A stretch of DNA of 64,000 nucleotides from JBDZVM01 sp040255675 (GTDB taxonomy: Bacteria > Actinomycetota > Actinomycetes > Acidothermales > Acidothermaceae), in assembly GCA_040255675.1 (NCBI GenBank), contig JBDZVM010000009.1:50467-114466 (forward strand), given 5' to 3'. This document shows, in pieces, positions 8,548-17,098 of the stretch. Below the pieces are notes generated by a model. That model saw only the letters and a list, made by a program, of their open reading frames with translations. It was not told where the DNA came from and made no database searches. The number at the start of each line of letters is the position of its first letter. Position 1 is the stretch's first letter. Made by a program: the position numbers and the translations under genes.

Positions 8548-9132
8548 CTGACGCATCTCGACCCGCGAGCTCCGCTCGTCGTCGACACTCGCGATCTGCC
8601 GAGGCGGCCCGGTTCGATGCGTACGATCTCTCGCACCGTCTCGGCGCCGACGGGCCTTGGTGGCGAGCTGGTCGGTGTTCCCGACGGCAGCGACCTCGTT
8701 CTCGATCTTCGGCTCGAGTCTGTGAGCGAGGGCGTGCTGGTGTCCGGGACTGTCCGGGTCGCTTTGACCGGTGAGTGCGCGCGTTGCCTGGAGCCGTTGA
8801 CCGACAGCCTGGAGGTCGACGTCCAGCAGCTGTTCGTCTACCCCGGTCATGAAAACGAGGCGGACGACGACGAGATCGGGCGCCTCGTCGACGACCTCGC
8901 CGACCTGGAGCCGACGGTTCGTGACGCGGTAGTGCTCGCGCTGCCGCTCGCGCCGGTGTGTCGCGACGACTGCCCGGGGTTGTGCCCTACGTGTGGGGCA
9001 CGCCTCGCCGACGTCGGGTCGGCTCACGGGCACGACGAACCCGACCCGCGCTGGGCTGCCTTGCGCGGGCTCGGCAACACCCTTGGCAGCACGCCCGCCG
9101 CTCACAGCGACAACAACGATCAGGAGAAGTAA
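8548..9132 (+). CDS. YceD/DUF177 family protein, apparent CTG start
   Basis: About 194 residues of the DUF177 family, encoded just before rpmF in most bacteria and linked to 23S rRNA or ribosome maturation. Motifs are PLVVDTRDLPRRPGSM, LRLESVSEGVLVSGTV, TGECARCLEPL and C-terminal CRDDCPGLCPTCGARL, which gives a cysteine cluster able to bind zinc. The start is unusual. No in-frame ATG, GTG or TTG precedes the conserved PLVVDTR segment except an ATG at 8389 located beside the palindrome. A CTG at 8548 has AAGGAG 9 bases upstream. The next ATG (8617) would remove the conserved N-terminus. Confidence 0.85.
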   Translation: MTHLDPRAPLVVDTRDLPRRPGSMRTISRTVSAPTGLGGELVGVPDGSDLVLDLRLESVSEGVLVSGTVRVALTGECARCLEPLTDSLEVDVQQLFVYPGHENEADDDEIGRLVDDLADLEPTVRDAVVLALPLAPVCRDDCPGLCPTCGARLADVGSAHGHDEPDPRWAALRGLGNTLGSTPAAHSDNNDQEK

Positions 9133-9134
9133 CC

Positions 9135-9317
9135 GTGCCGGTTCCCAAGCGCAGGCAGTCGCGCAGCAACACGCGTAGTCGGCGCGCACAGTGGAAGGCA
9201 TCCGCCCCCACACTGGTGCGTTGCGAAAACCCGGCATGCCGGGAGCCGAAGCTCCCGCACGTCGTGTGCCCTAACTGCGGCACATACAACAGGCGACCGG
9301 TCGTCGTCAGCGGCTGA
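9135..9317 (+). CDS. rpmF: 50S ribosomal protein L32, zinc-binding form
   Basis: 60 residues starting VPVPKRRQSRSNTRSRRAQW, the standard L32 N-terminus, with GTG 9135 and AGGAGA 7-8 bases upstream. CENPAC and CPNCG provide four cysteines for zinc. It starts 2 bases after yceD ends, the conserved yceD-rpmF pair, and precedes rnc. Confidence 0.97.
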   Translation: MPVPKRRQSRSNTRSRRAQWKASAPTLVRCENPACREPKLPHVVCPNCGTYNRRPVVVSG

Positions 9318-9357
9318 TCGCGCCTTCGGTTATGACTATTCCTCCGTCGGGGCGGAG

Positions 9358-10164
9358 ATGAGCGACGTTCACGATTCGCTGGCGCGGCTGGCGCAGATCG
9401 TCGGGCTGACGCTCGACCGCGCGATCCTCGAGCGGGCCGTGACCCACCGTTCGTACGCGTACGAAAACGGCGGATTGCCGACGAACGAGCGTTTGGAGTT
9501 CCTCGGCGACGCCGTCCTCGGCGTGATCGTCACCGAGACGCTCTTTCGCCGATTCCCCGACCTGCCCGAGGGCCAGCTCGCCAAGTTGCGCGCGGCCGTC
9601 GTGAACATGCGCGCGCTCGCCGACGTCAGCCGCGGCCTCGGGTTGGGCGAGTTTCTGCGACTCGGGCGCGGCGAGGAGTCCACCCGCGGGCGCGACAAGT
9701 CGTCGATCCTCGCCGACGCGCTCGAGGCGTTGATCGGGGCGGTTTATGTCGATGCCGGGCTGCTCGCGGCTACCGCGTTCGTCCACCGCCTGTTCGATCC
9801 GCTGATCGAAGATGCCGCGAGTCTCGGCGCTGGCCTCGACTGGAAAACCTCGTTGCAAGAGCTCACCGCGGCCGAGATGCTCGGCGTTCCTTACTACGAA
9901 GTGTCCGAGAGCGGGCCCGACCACGAGAAGACGTTCGCGGCGGATGTCCGAGTGGGCGGTGTCGTCTTCGGCAGTGGCACGGGCCACAGCAAGAAAGAAG
10001 CCGAGCAGCAAGCCGCCGAACAGGCGTGGAATCGCATCCGCCAGGCGGCCGAGTCGGCGCTCGGAGCGGCCGAGGGCAGCCTCGAGGGTAGTCGCGACGG
10101 CGATCGGGGTCTCGATAGTGGTGGCAGCGCTGACGCCTCTGTCGACGCCTGCTCCGAACACTGA
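9358..10164 (+). CDS. rnc: Ribonuclease III
   Basis: 268 residues. It cleaves double-stranded RNA in rRNA maturation and mRNA decay. The N-terminal nuclease domain has the signature NERLEFLGDAVLG and the second metal-site helix DALEALIGAVYVDAG. The C-terminal double-stranded RNA-binding domain shows DWKTSLQELTAAEMLGVP and GTGHSKKEAEQQAAEQA. A Gly/Ser/Asp-rich tail of about 35 residues follows and is probably disordered. It sits between rpmF and mutM as in mycobacteria and Streptomyces. Confidence 0.97.
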   Translation: MSDVHDSLARLAQIVGLTLDRAILERAVTHRSYAYENGGLPTNERLEFLGDAVLGVIVTETLFRRFPDLPEGQLAKLRAAVVNMRALADVSRGLGLGEFLRLGRGEESTRGRDKSSILADALEALIGAVYVDAGLLAATAFVHRLFDPLIEDAASLGAGLDWKTSLQELTAAEMLGVPYYEVSESGPDHEKTFAADVRVGGVVFGSGTGHSKKEAEQQAAEQAWNRIRQAAESALGAAEGSLEGSRDGDRGLDSGGSADASVDACSEH

Positions 10165-10194
10165 CCAGTTCGCTCGGTTTACCGGACGGCGGCG

Positions 10195-11049
10195 ATGCCG
10201 GAGCTTCCCGAGGTCGAGACGGTGCGGCGCGGTCTCGCCCGATTCGTTGTCGGCCGTACCATCGAGCGGGTCGAGGTGTTGCACCCACGAGCCGTACGAC
10301 GGCATCTTCCCGGCGCCGCCGATTTCATCGCCGGTTTGACCGGACGTCGCATCACCGCCGCTTGCCGGCGTGGCAAGTATTTGTGGCTTCCTCTCGATTC
10401 AGGCGACGCGATTCTTTCGCACTTGGGCATGAGCGGGCAGTTGCTCGTGCTCGGCCGCGACATACCCGACGGCCCGCACCTGCGAGTGCGTTTCGATTTC
10501 ACGGACGGCGGCCCGCAACTGCGCTTCGTCGACCAGCGAACGTTTGGGGGCATGGCGTTGTCGCTCGGGGGAGCGAAGCTCCCTTCGGAGATCGCGCACA
10601 TCGCGCCCGACCCGCTCGAAAGCAAGTTCGACGACGACCTCTTTCACAAGGCATTGCGCCGTCGCGATACCGGCTTGAAGCGTGCCCTGCTCGATCAAAC
10701 TCTGATCTCAGGAGTCGGCAATATTTACGCCGACGAGGGATTATGGCGTGCGAAATTGCATTACGCTAGATCTACCTCGACGATGAGAAAACCTGAGTCG
10801 CAAAGGCTTCTTGACGGCGTCCGGATTGTGATGCAAAGCGCGCTAGAGCAGGGCGGTACTTCTTTCGACAGCCTTTACGTGAACGTGAATGGCGAGAGCG
10901 GCTATTTCGACCGGTCGCTCGAGGTGTACGGCCGGCGCGGCGAACCGTGCGCAAGATGCGGTGCGCTCATCCGGCGCGACGCGTTTATGAACCGTTCGTC
11001 GTATTACTGTCCGCGGTGCCAGCCGCGTCCGCGAAATCCGCATTGGTGA
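10195..11049 (+). CDS. mutM: Formamidopyrimidine-DNA glycosylase
   Basis: 284 residues. This base-excision repair enzyme removes 8-oxoguanine and nicks the strand. The N-terminal catalytic MPELPEVETVRRGL (Pro2, Glu3), the DNA-binding helix-two-turn-helix around DQTLISGVGNIYADE, and the C-terminal zinc finger CARCG...CPRC with 16 residues between the pairs are all present. It follows rnc by 30 bp, the usual actinobacterial order, and is probably co-transcribed. Confidence 0.97.
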   Translation: MPELPEVETVRRGLARFVVGRTIERVEVLHPRAVRRHLPGAADFIAGLTGRRITAACRRGKYLWLPLDSGDAILSHLGMSGQLLVLGRDIPDGPHLRVRFDFTDGGPQLRFVDQRTFGGMALSLGGAKLPSEIAHIAPDPLESKFDDDLFHKALRRRDTGLKRALLDQTLISGVGNIYADEGLWRAKLHYARSTSTMRKPESQRLLDGVRIVMQSALEQGGTSFDSLYVNVNGESGYFDRSLEVYGRRGEPCARCGALIRRDAFMNRSSYYCPRCQPRPRNPHW

Positions 11050-11061
11050 GAACCTGAACGT

Positions 11062-12186
11062 GTGAGTGAACCCGACGTCATCAGCGACGGCCGCGGGCCG
11101 CGTCGCGGCGTTGGTGCCGTCGGCGTCGTCGTGCTTGTCGCGATCGTCGTCGCGTTCCTCGTCAGAATGGCGGATGGCAGCTCTCATGACGCGGCGTTGC
11201 CACCGACAATGTCGTCGCCTGGCCCGCCCGCATCGACGGTTTCCGTGGCTCGCGGCTTTCCCAACATCATCGCGCGTTCCGGTGACGCGCTTTTTCGCGT
11301 TACGCCAGCGTATGTGACCCAGATCGGCACGCTGCCGTTTCAGGCGACCGACGTCTGGGTCACGACGGCGGGCGGGTTTTCGCCCGGCGAGTCGTCCGTG
11401 CGCGTGTTCGGCGTCGCCGGTGGCAACGCGTTTCGGCTCGAGATCGGGCCGACGGGAACATCGCGCGACGACCTCGGCCCCGCCAGCGGCGTCCTGCTTG
11501 CCGACGAAGCACCCGTGTTGGTGAGCGACGGCGAACGAGTGACGGTGAGCGACCCGCAATCGCGCGAAGCGGCGACGCTACCCGCCGGTTGGCAACCTGC
11601 CGGATTCGAAAACCTCGGGTACGCCGGGATTTTGACCCGCGACGTTGACGCTGCCGGTGAGGTCGACATCGCTTCGTGGTCGCCGGGAGGCGACCCGCAG
11701 GTGCTCGGGTCGGGTCTTTTGCTCGGCGTTACGGACGGCGGCCAAGCCGTGTGGCTCGACGCGTCATGCCCGGCGGGGCCGGGGTGTGCCTTGTTCTTCG
11801 GCGACATCGGCGGCTTGCATCCGAGGGGCGGCGTTCGCGCGCCGAGCGGCGTCCAATTCTCGCGGAGCCCGATCGCGTACGGCACGGGCAGCTACCTGGT
11901 CGTCGCGGCCGTACGCACCGGCGATTCGACGGCCGCGCTGGTCGTCGTCGACCCCTGGCGCGGTACCGCGCGCGTCGTCCCTGACAGTCAGGGCGTCGAC
12001 GTCGGGGCGGGCTTCTTGTGGGCCGATAGCCACGATCTGGCCTTCGTGATCGAAGATCCGGTCGGTGGCGAGCGGTTGGCGTTCTACGACGTGGATTCCG
12101 ACGCGACGACGGCGTTCGGGCCGAGGCTGACCAAGGGCTCGAAGCTGCTGACTGCTTACGGCGCGACAGACTCTGTCCGGGGCTAG
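11062..12186 (+). CDS. Membrane-anchored protein with beta-propeller-like ectodomain, unknown
   Basis: 374 residues. A short cytoplasmic N-terminus rich in Gly and Arg precedes one hydrophobic segment (VGVVVLVAIVVAFLVRM, about residues 18-35). A Pro/Ser linker and a large extracytoplasmic part of repeated beta-rich blocks follow. Recurring WSPGG, ADSHDLAF and VVVDPWRG phrases resemble TolB-like or quinoprotein propeller blades. I do not recognise a family. Cysteines in DASCPAGPGCALF may form a disulphide. It starts 12 bases after mutM and so may be in the same transcript. Confidence 0.7.
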   Translation: MSEPDVISDGRGPRRGVGAVGVVVLVAIVVAFLVRMADGSSHDAALPPTMSSPGPPASTVSVARGFPNIIARSGDALFRVTPAYVTQIGTLPFQATDVWVTTAGGFSPGESSVRVFGVAGGNAFRLEIGPTGTSRDDLGPASGVLLADEAPVLVSDGERVTVSDPQSREAATLPAGWQPAGFENLGYAGILTRDVDAAGEVDIASWSPGGDPQVLGSGLLLGVTDGGQAVWLDASCPAGPGCALFFGDIGGLHPRGGVRAPSGVQFSRSPIAYGTGSYLVVAAVRTGDSTAALVVVDPWRGTARVVPDSQGVDVGAGFLWADSHDLAFVIEDPVGGERLAFYDVDSDATTAFGPRLTKGSKLLTAYGATDSVRG

Positions 12187-12218
12187 ATCGTGTGCTGATC
12201 ACGCGCGACGGCGCTGGG

Positions 12219-12224
12219 TACTGT
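12219..12224 (+). promoter_or_regulatory. -10 box of a leaderless acyP promoter
   Basis: TACTGT fits the actinobacterial TANNNT -10 consensus and ends exactly 7 bases before the acyP GTG, placing the transcript start at the start codon. No Shine-Dalgarno sequence is present. A clear -35 is not visible. Confidence 0.6.
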
Positions 12225-12231
12225 TTCGGCT

Positions 12232-12534
12232 GTGAACGACACGGATCGTGGCGACCTGGCCCGGGTCACCGTCTGGGTTCGCGGGCGCGTGCAGGGCGTC
12301 GGGTTTCGGTGGTGGGTGAGATCGCGAGCGCTTGAACTGGGCCTCGCCGGGCGGGCGACGAATCTCGACGACGGCCGGGTCGAAGTAGTGGCGGAAGGCC
12401 CGCGAACGGCGTGCGAACGTCTTGTCCAGCTGCTCAGCGGTCCGCCCATCATTAGCCGGCCGGGCGTTGTGAGCGGGGTTGTGGAGCAGTGGGCAACGGC
12501 GCGTGGCGGCCTGGCCGGTTTCGTCGAGAGGTGA
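12232..12534 (+). CDS. acyP: Acylphosphatase
   Basis: 100 residues, the full length of this small enzyme, which hydrolyses the carboxyl-phosphate bond of acylphosphates. The two signature stretches are present: GRVQGVGFRWWV, with the catalytic arginine, and ATNLDDGRVEVVAEG, with the catalytic asparagine. The GTG start has no ribosome-binding site but lies 7 bases after a TANNNT hexamer, so the message is probably leaderless. Acylphosphatase next to mutM and smc is a recurrent actinobacterial arrangement. Confidence 0.95.
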   Translation: MNDTDRGDLARVTVWVRGRVQGVGFRWWVRSRALELGLAGRATNLDDGRVEVVAEGPRTACERLVQLLSGPPIISRPGVVSGVVEQWATARGGLAGFVER

Positions 12535-12759
12535 GCAGAATCACCTACTCCGAGGCGGTCCGTCGGGACCACGTTGGAGGTGGATTGTCCCACTTTGGGA
12601 AGTGTAAATTCGTGATCGAATCGTAACGGCGGGGTTGACCGACGTGCGGCCGAGTGCGACCCTAGAGGTAACCACGACCCCATACCGCTGAAGCGGACGC
12701 GGACTCGACTGTGTCTATCGAGTGTCTGCTCCGCAGCCGGCATCCAGTGGAGGACCTCC

Positions 12760-12957
12760 ATGGCAAAGGCGCTTCTCGGTCATCTCGGTGGTCCGGATCC
12801 TCGCATGCTGGCGGAAATGCGCCGGCTGCAGCAGCGCATCCGCGACCTCGAGAACGAGTGTCTTCGTTTGCAGGCGGCTAACGACGCGTTGAGCGCCGAG
12901 CCAGCCCGCGACGATCTCCTGACGCTCGTACCGGAGCCCGAGCCCGCCCTCACCTAA
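12760..12957 (+). CDS. Small conserved actinobacterial coiled-coil protein
   Basis: 65 residues starting MAKALLGHLGGPDPRMLAEM, then a heptad-patterned helix (RRLQQRIRDLENECLRLQ) and an acidic Pro-rich tail. I recognise the N-terminal phrase as that of a widespread short actinobacterial protein without known function. GGAGG at 12749-12753 lies 6 bases before the ATG, giving strong predicted translation. It is monocistronic: a 225-bp spacer precedes it and an intrinsic terminator follows 21 bp after its stop. The upstream spacer has TTGACC at 12635-12640 but no -10 at normal distance. Confidence 0.8.
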   Translation: MAKALLGHLGGPDPRMLAEMRRLQQRIRDLENECLRLQAANDALSAEPARDDLLTLVPEPEPALT

Positions 12958-12978
12958 GGACGGGCCCCTTCGTATCTA

Positions 12979-13008
12979 GGGACGCCAACCCTTCGCGGTG
13001 GGCGTCCC
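12979..13008 (+). terminator. Intrinsic terminator
   Basis: GGGACGCC at 12979-12986 pairs with GGCGTCCC at 13001-13008, and inner ACC/GGT extends the stem. The T-rich TTTCGTTT follows directly. It ends the transcript of the small coiled-coil gene and insulates smc. Confidence 0.8.
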
Positions 13009-13061
13009 TTTCGTTTGCCAGCACCTGGCTCCTACGCTGTCGGGCGGGCCTTCGCGCCCGG

Positions 13062-13067
13062 TAGGCT
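13062..13067 (+). promoter_or_regulatory. Candidate -10 box for smc
   Basis: TAGGCT, followed by AACCCAC, is the same hexamer used upstream of ffh. It would give smc a 5' leader of about 128 bases. A -35 is not evident. Confidence 0.4.
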
Positions 13068-13202
13068 AACCCACGGTTCGACCCGCCTACCGGCCGGTAC
13101 TTCCCCCGCACGTCGACCGCACGACTCGTCGGCGAACCGTTCGTCGGCCGCACCGACCGTCGTTCCGCTAGCTCGCATCGCTTGCACCGGGAGCGCCCTG
13201 CT

Positions 13203-16200
13203 GTGTACCTGAAGAGCCTGACGTTACGCGGGTTCAAGTCGTTCGCCTCGTCGACCACGCTGCGCCTCGAACCCGGCATCACCTGCGTTGTCGGGCCGAA
13301 TGGGTCGGGCAAGTCGAACGTCGTCGACGCGCTGGCGTGGGTGATGGGCGAGCAGGGCGCCAAAAGCTTGCGCGGCGGCAAGATGGAAGACGTGATCTTC
13401 GCCGGCACCGCCGGGCGCCCGCCGCTCGGTCGCGCCGAGGTCAGCCTCACGATCGACAACACCGACGGCGCGTTGCCGATCGAATACTCCGAAGTGACGA
13501 TCAGCCGCATCATGTTCCGCAACGGCGGTTCCGAGTATTCGATCAACGGCCAGGGGTGCCGGCTGCTCGACGTCCAAGAGCTTCTCTCTGACTCCGGCAT
13601 CGGCCGCGAGATGCATGTGATCGTCGGGCAGGGCCAGCTCGACGCCGTCTTGCACGCCACTCCGGAAGAGCGCCGCGGCTTCATCGAAGAGGCCGCTGGT
13701 GTGCTGAAACACCGTAAGCGCAAGGAAAAGGCGCTCCGCAAGCTCGACGCCATGCAGACGAACCTCACCCGGTTGCAAGACCTCACCACCGAGCTTCGCC
13801 GCCAACTCGGCCCGCTCGGCAAGCAGGCCGAGGTGGCGCGGCGCGCCGCCGTCGTCCAGGCTGACCTTCGCGACTCGAGGCTGCGGCTGCTCGCCGACGA
13901 TTTGCTGGCGATCAAAGGCACTTTGCAGCAAGACGTTGCCGACGAGACGGCGCTGCGCGAGCGGCGCGACGAACTCGATCGCGAGCTTGCTGAGGCAAAA
14001 AGCCGTGAGGCCCATCTCGAGGCCGCGATGGCGAGCGAGGCGCGAGACCTCAGTCGCGCGCAGGAAACCTGGTACAAGCTGTCGTCGCTGCGCGAGCGGC
14101 TGCGTGGGACGGCGAGCATCGCCGCCGAGCGGCAGCGGCATGTGAAGGCGACCGAAGAAGAAACCCGCGAGGGCCGAGATCCCGAAGAGTTGGCGCGCGA
14201 GGCGGCGGCCGCCCGCGTCGAGGAGAACACGCTCGCCACCGAGCTCGAGAGTCATCGGGGCGAACTCGCCGAGATCGTCGCGAAGCGCAAGGACGCCGAA
14301 GCTGCGCACGAAAACGAGCAGCGCCGGTTGGCGGCAGCGGTAAGGGCGGCGGCCGACCGGCGAGAAAACCTCGCCCGTCTCGCGGGTCAAGTAGCCGCCG
14401 CGCACAGCCGGGTCGAGGCCACCGAGGCCGCCATCGCGCGATTGTCGACCGCCGTTGAAGAAGCACGGTCGCGCGCCGAACACGCGCAAACGGAATTCCA
14501 GGCGATCGAGTCGCGCATCGCCGGACTCGACGAAGGCGAGCTCAACCTCGACGCCGGCTACGAACTCGCGGCCGAGATGCTGGCCGACGCCGAGACGCGG
14601 TTGGCCAAGATGCGCGACGAAGAGCGCGAAATCGAACGCGAACGCTCCTCGCTTGCCGCGCGTGCCGAAGCGCTCGAACTCGGACTCGCTCGCAAAGACG
14701 GCACCGGAGCGCTGCTCGCGGCGTCCGAACGAATTTCCGGTCTGCTCGGCTCGGTGGCTGCGCTGGTCGAGGTCGAGCCCGGCTTCGAGCAGGCCGTCGC
14801 GGCAGCTTTGGGCTCAGCCGCCGACGCGGTTGCGGTCTCGTCGCTCGAGTCCGCGGTCGACGCGCTTCTTCTCTTGAAGTCGGACGACGCGGGGCGCGCC
14901 GGGTTGCTGGTCGGTTCGTCGTCGCCGGCCGACGTTTCGCGACCCGCGTTGCCGGACGGCGCTCGGTGGGTTATCGATATCGTGCACGCGCCCGAAGAGC
15001 TGCGAGGTGCGCTGACGCGGTTAACCGAACTGGTCGCGGTTGCCGACAGTCTCGAATCGGCGCGTGCTTTGGTGAGCGTGAACCCGCAGATTCGAGTCGT
15101 GACCCGCGACGGCGATCTGCTCGGCCGCGACTGGGCGTTCGGCGGCTCGGCCAGCGCTCCGAGCTTGCTCGAGGTGCAGGCGGCGCTCGACGAAGCGCGT
15201 CGCGGTCTGGCTGACGCGACACATCGCGCTGAGCGGCTGCGGTTCGCGATCACGGGGGTCGAGGCCGAGGTCGCCGAGGCGTCGAGCAAGGCCGACGCGG
15301 CACTCGCCCAACTGCACGAGTCGGACGCCGCGATGGCCGCGGTCGCCGAACAGCTCGGCCAGCTCGGCTCGGCGGCTCGTGCCGCTGCCGCGGAGGCCGA
15401 TCGCCTCGTCGGTTCGATCGCGCAGGCCCAAGAAGCACGCGAGCGCGACAAGGCGGCCTTGGCCGAACTCGAGTCACGACTTGCCGCCGCGCAGCAGGCC
15501 CCCGACGAGGAGCCGTCGCCCGGAGAACGCGACCGGCTTGCGCTGGCGGCAAACGCCGCCCGCGCGGCCGAAACTGAAGCCCGGCTGCGGGTCGGCACCA
15601 CCGAAGAGCGCATGCGCGCGGTTGGTTCGCGAGCTGCCTCACTCGAGGCGGCCGCGTTGGCCGAACGTGAGGCGCGAGAGCGGGCGGCCATTCGACGCGC
15701 ACGCCGCGAGCGAGAGGCCGTGGTGGCGGCGGCGGTCGCCGTCGCGGCCGACGCGGTCTTGGCGCGGCTCGAAATGTCGCTTACGGCCGCGGCCGCGGAT
15801 CGTGCGCGCGCTGAGCAAACCCGAACTGTGCGTGAGGGCGAGCTGCTCGCCGTCCGTGGTCGTGCTCGTGAACTCGCCGGCGAAATCGAGCAGCTGACCG
15901 ACGTCGTGCACAAAGACGAGCTTGCGCGGGCCGAGCAGCGGCTGCGTATCGAACAACTCGAGCAAAAAGCGATGGAGGAGTTCGGTGTCGATCCTGAGAC
16001 GCTGGTGGCAGAGTACGGTCCCGACGTCGCGGTGCCAGTATTCCCCGAACCCGACGCTCCGGCCGACGCGCCGTTGCCCGAGCCGGTGCCGTTCGTGCGC
16101 GCCGAACAGGAGAAGCGCGCGCGTTCAGCTGAACGCGCGTTGGCACTGCTCGGCAAGGTAAACCCGTTGGCGCTCGAGGAGTTCTCGGCGCTGGAAGAGC

Positions 16201-16757
16201 GGCACAAGTTCTTGAGCGAGCAACTCGAAGACTTGAAGAAGAGCCGCAAAGACCTGCTCGACATCGTGCGCGAGGTCGACGAACGCGTGCAGCAGGTGTT
16301 CGCGTCGGCCTTCGAAGACACCGCCCGCGAGTTCGAGGGCGTGTTCTCGCGGCTGTTCCCGGGCGGGCAGGGCCGGCTCGTGCTGACCGACCCGAACGAC
16401 ATGCTCAACACCGGGCTCGACGTCGAAGCGCGCCCGCCCGGCAAGAAGGTGAAGCGCCTGTCGCTGCTGTCGGGTGGCGAGCGGTCGCTGACGGCTTTGG
16501 CGTTACTTGTGGCCATTTTCAAGGCGCGGCCGAGCCCGTTCTACGTGATGGACGAAGTCGAAGCCGCGCTCGACGACACCAACCTGCGCCGCATGCTGGC
16601 GATTTTCGAAGAGCTGCGCGAAACCAGCCAGCTCATCGTCATCACGCACCAAAAGCCGACGATGGAAATCGCCGATGCGTTATACGGCGTTTCGATGCGT
16701 GGCGATGGCGTCACCACGGTGATCAGTCAGCGGCTGCGCGAAACCCAGCCTGCCTGA
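13203..16757 (+). CDS. smc: Chromosome segregation protein SMC
   Basis: 1184 residues, the normal length for bacterial SMC, the ATPase that with ScpA and ScpB compacts and separates sister chromosomes. The N-terminus YLKSLTLRGFKSFASSTTLR and Walker A GPNGSGKSN open the head. Two long Ala/Glu/Arg-rich coiled coils flank a hinge at about residues 510-650. The C-terminal head has the ABC signature LLSGGERSLTALALL and Walker B FYVMDEVEAALDDTN. GTG 13203 is chosen because the family begins at this tyrosine. A 22-bp stretch at 16118-16139 is a perfect palindrome inside the coding sequence. ftsY normally follows directly; here 3.3 kb intervene. Confidence 0.97.
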   Translation: MYLKSLTLRGFKSFASSTTLRLEPGITCVVGPNGSGKSNVVDALAWVMGEQGAKSLRGGKMEDVIFAGTAGRPPLGRAEVSLTIDNTDGALPIEYSEVTISRIMFRNGGSEYSINGQGCRLLDVQELLSDSGIGREMHVIVGQGQLDAVLHATPEERRGFIEEAAGVLKHRKRKEKALRKLDAMQTNLTRLQDLTTELRRQLGPLGKQAEVARRAAVVQADLRDSRLRLLADDLLAIKGTLQQDVADETALRERRDELDRELAEAKSREAHLEAAMASEARDLSRAQETWYKLSSLRERLRGTASIAAERQRHVKATEEETREGRDPEELAREAAAARVEENTLATELESHRGELAEIVAKRKDAEAAHENEQRRLAAAVRAAADRRENLARLAGQVAAAHSRVEATEAAIARLSTAVEEARSRAEHAQTEFQAIESRIAGLDEGELNLDAGYELAAEMLADAETRLAKMRDEEREIERERSSLAARAEALELGLARKDGTGALLAASERISGLLGSVAALVEVEPGFEQAVAAALGSAADAVAVSSLESAVDALLLLKSDDAGRAGLLVGSSSPADVSRPALPDGARWVIDIVHAPEELRGALTRLTELVAVADSLESARALVSVNPQIRVVTRDGDLLGRDWAFGGSASAPSLLEVQAALDEARRGLADATHRAERLRFAITGVEAEVAEASSKADAALAQLHESDAAMAAVAEQLGQLGSAARAAAAEADRLVGSIAQAQEARERDKAALAELESRLAAAQQAPDEEPSPGERDRLALAANAARAAETEARLRVGTTEERMRAVGSRAASLEAAALAEREARERAAIRRARREREAVVAAAVAVAADAVLARLEMSLTAAAADRARAEQTRTVREGELLAVRGRARELAGEIEQLTDVVHKDELARAEQRLRIEQLEQKAMEEFGVDPETLVAEYGPDVAVPVFPEPDAPADAPLPEPVPFVRAEQEKRARSAERALALLGKVNPLALEEFSALEERHKFLSEQLEDLKKSRKDLLDIVREVDERVQQVFASAFEDTAREFEGVFSRLFPGGQGRLVLTDPNDMLNTGLDVEARPPGKKVKRLSLLSGGERSLTALALLVAIFKARPSPFYVMDEVEAALDDTNLRRMLAIFEELRETSQLIVITHQKPTMEIADALYGVSMRGDGVTTVISQRLRETQPA

Positions 16758-17098
16758 TTCATTAGTACGGCCAACAGCTCGCATAGCGCAAGCGATCTGA
16801 TCGGGTTGTGAGCGCGCCTGGGAACTTGCCGCTTCAAGTCCGATGATCTACACGGGAACCGCTACATTACCCGTCTGCGGGTGTAGCCTCGCTGGACTCC
16901 GTATCTTGTCGCCGCCAGTGCTCAGGTCGCTACCGCCGTGGGCGAGTTTCGTCCGTCGTCTAAATCAGCTCGCCTGCGAGTCTTTCGCGATCCTGGCGCA
17001 ACAAGAGTAGACGCAGCTTATGACGCGGGAAACAGGCGTAACCGCAGAGAGTCCCAGCGTGGGCGAGCGCGCCCATTGATGTGTCCCTGCATCGCAAA
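16758..17098. other. Intergenic region between smc and the AAA-TOPRIM gene
   Basis: 341 bases with no supported gene. An imperfect hairpin at 16862-16886 (CTACA..CCCG tctg CGGG..TGTAG) may end transcription from smc or from the convergent minus-strand gene. CTCGCCTGCGA at 16969-16979 recurs in inverted form at 19351-19361, on the other side of the inserted gene. Confidence 0.5.

Noticed and set aside
16118..16139. 22-bp palindrome with core GTTCAGCTGAAC inside smc, resembling the terminator stem at 62304-62323
   Set aside because: It encodes the normal Arg-Ser-Ala-Glu-Arg-Ala stretch of SMC, has no U-tract, and is not the actinobacterial parS sequence; similarity to the terminator is probably chance in a GC-rich genome.
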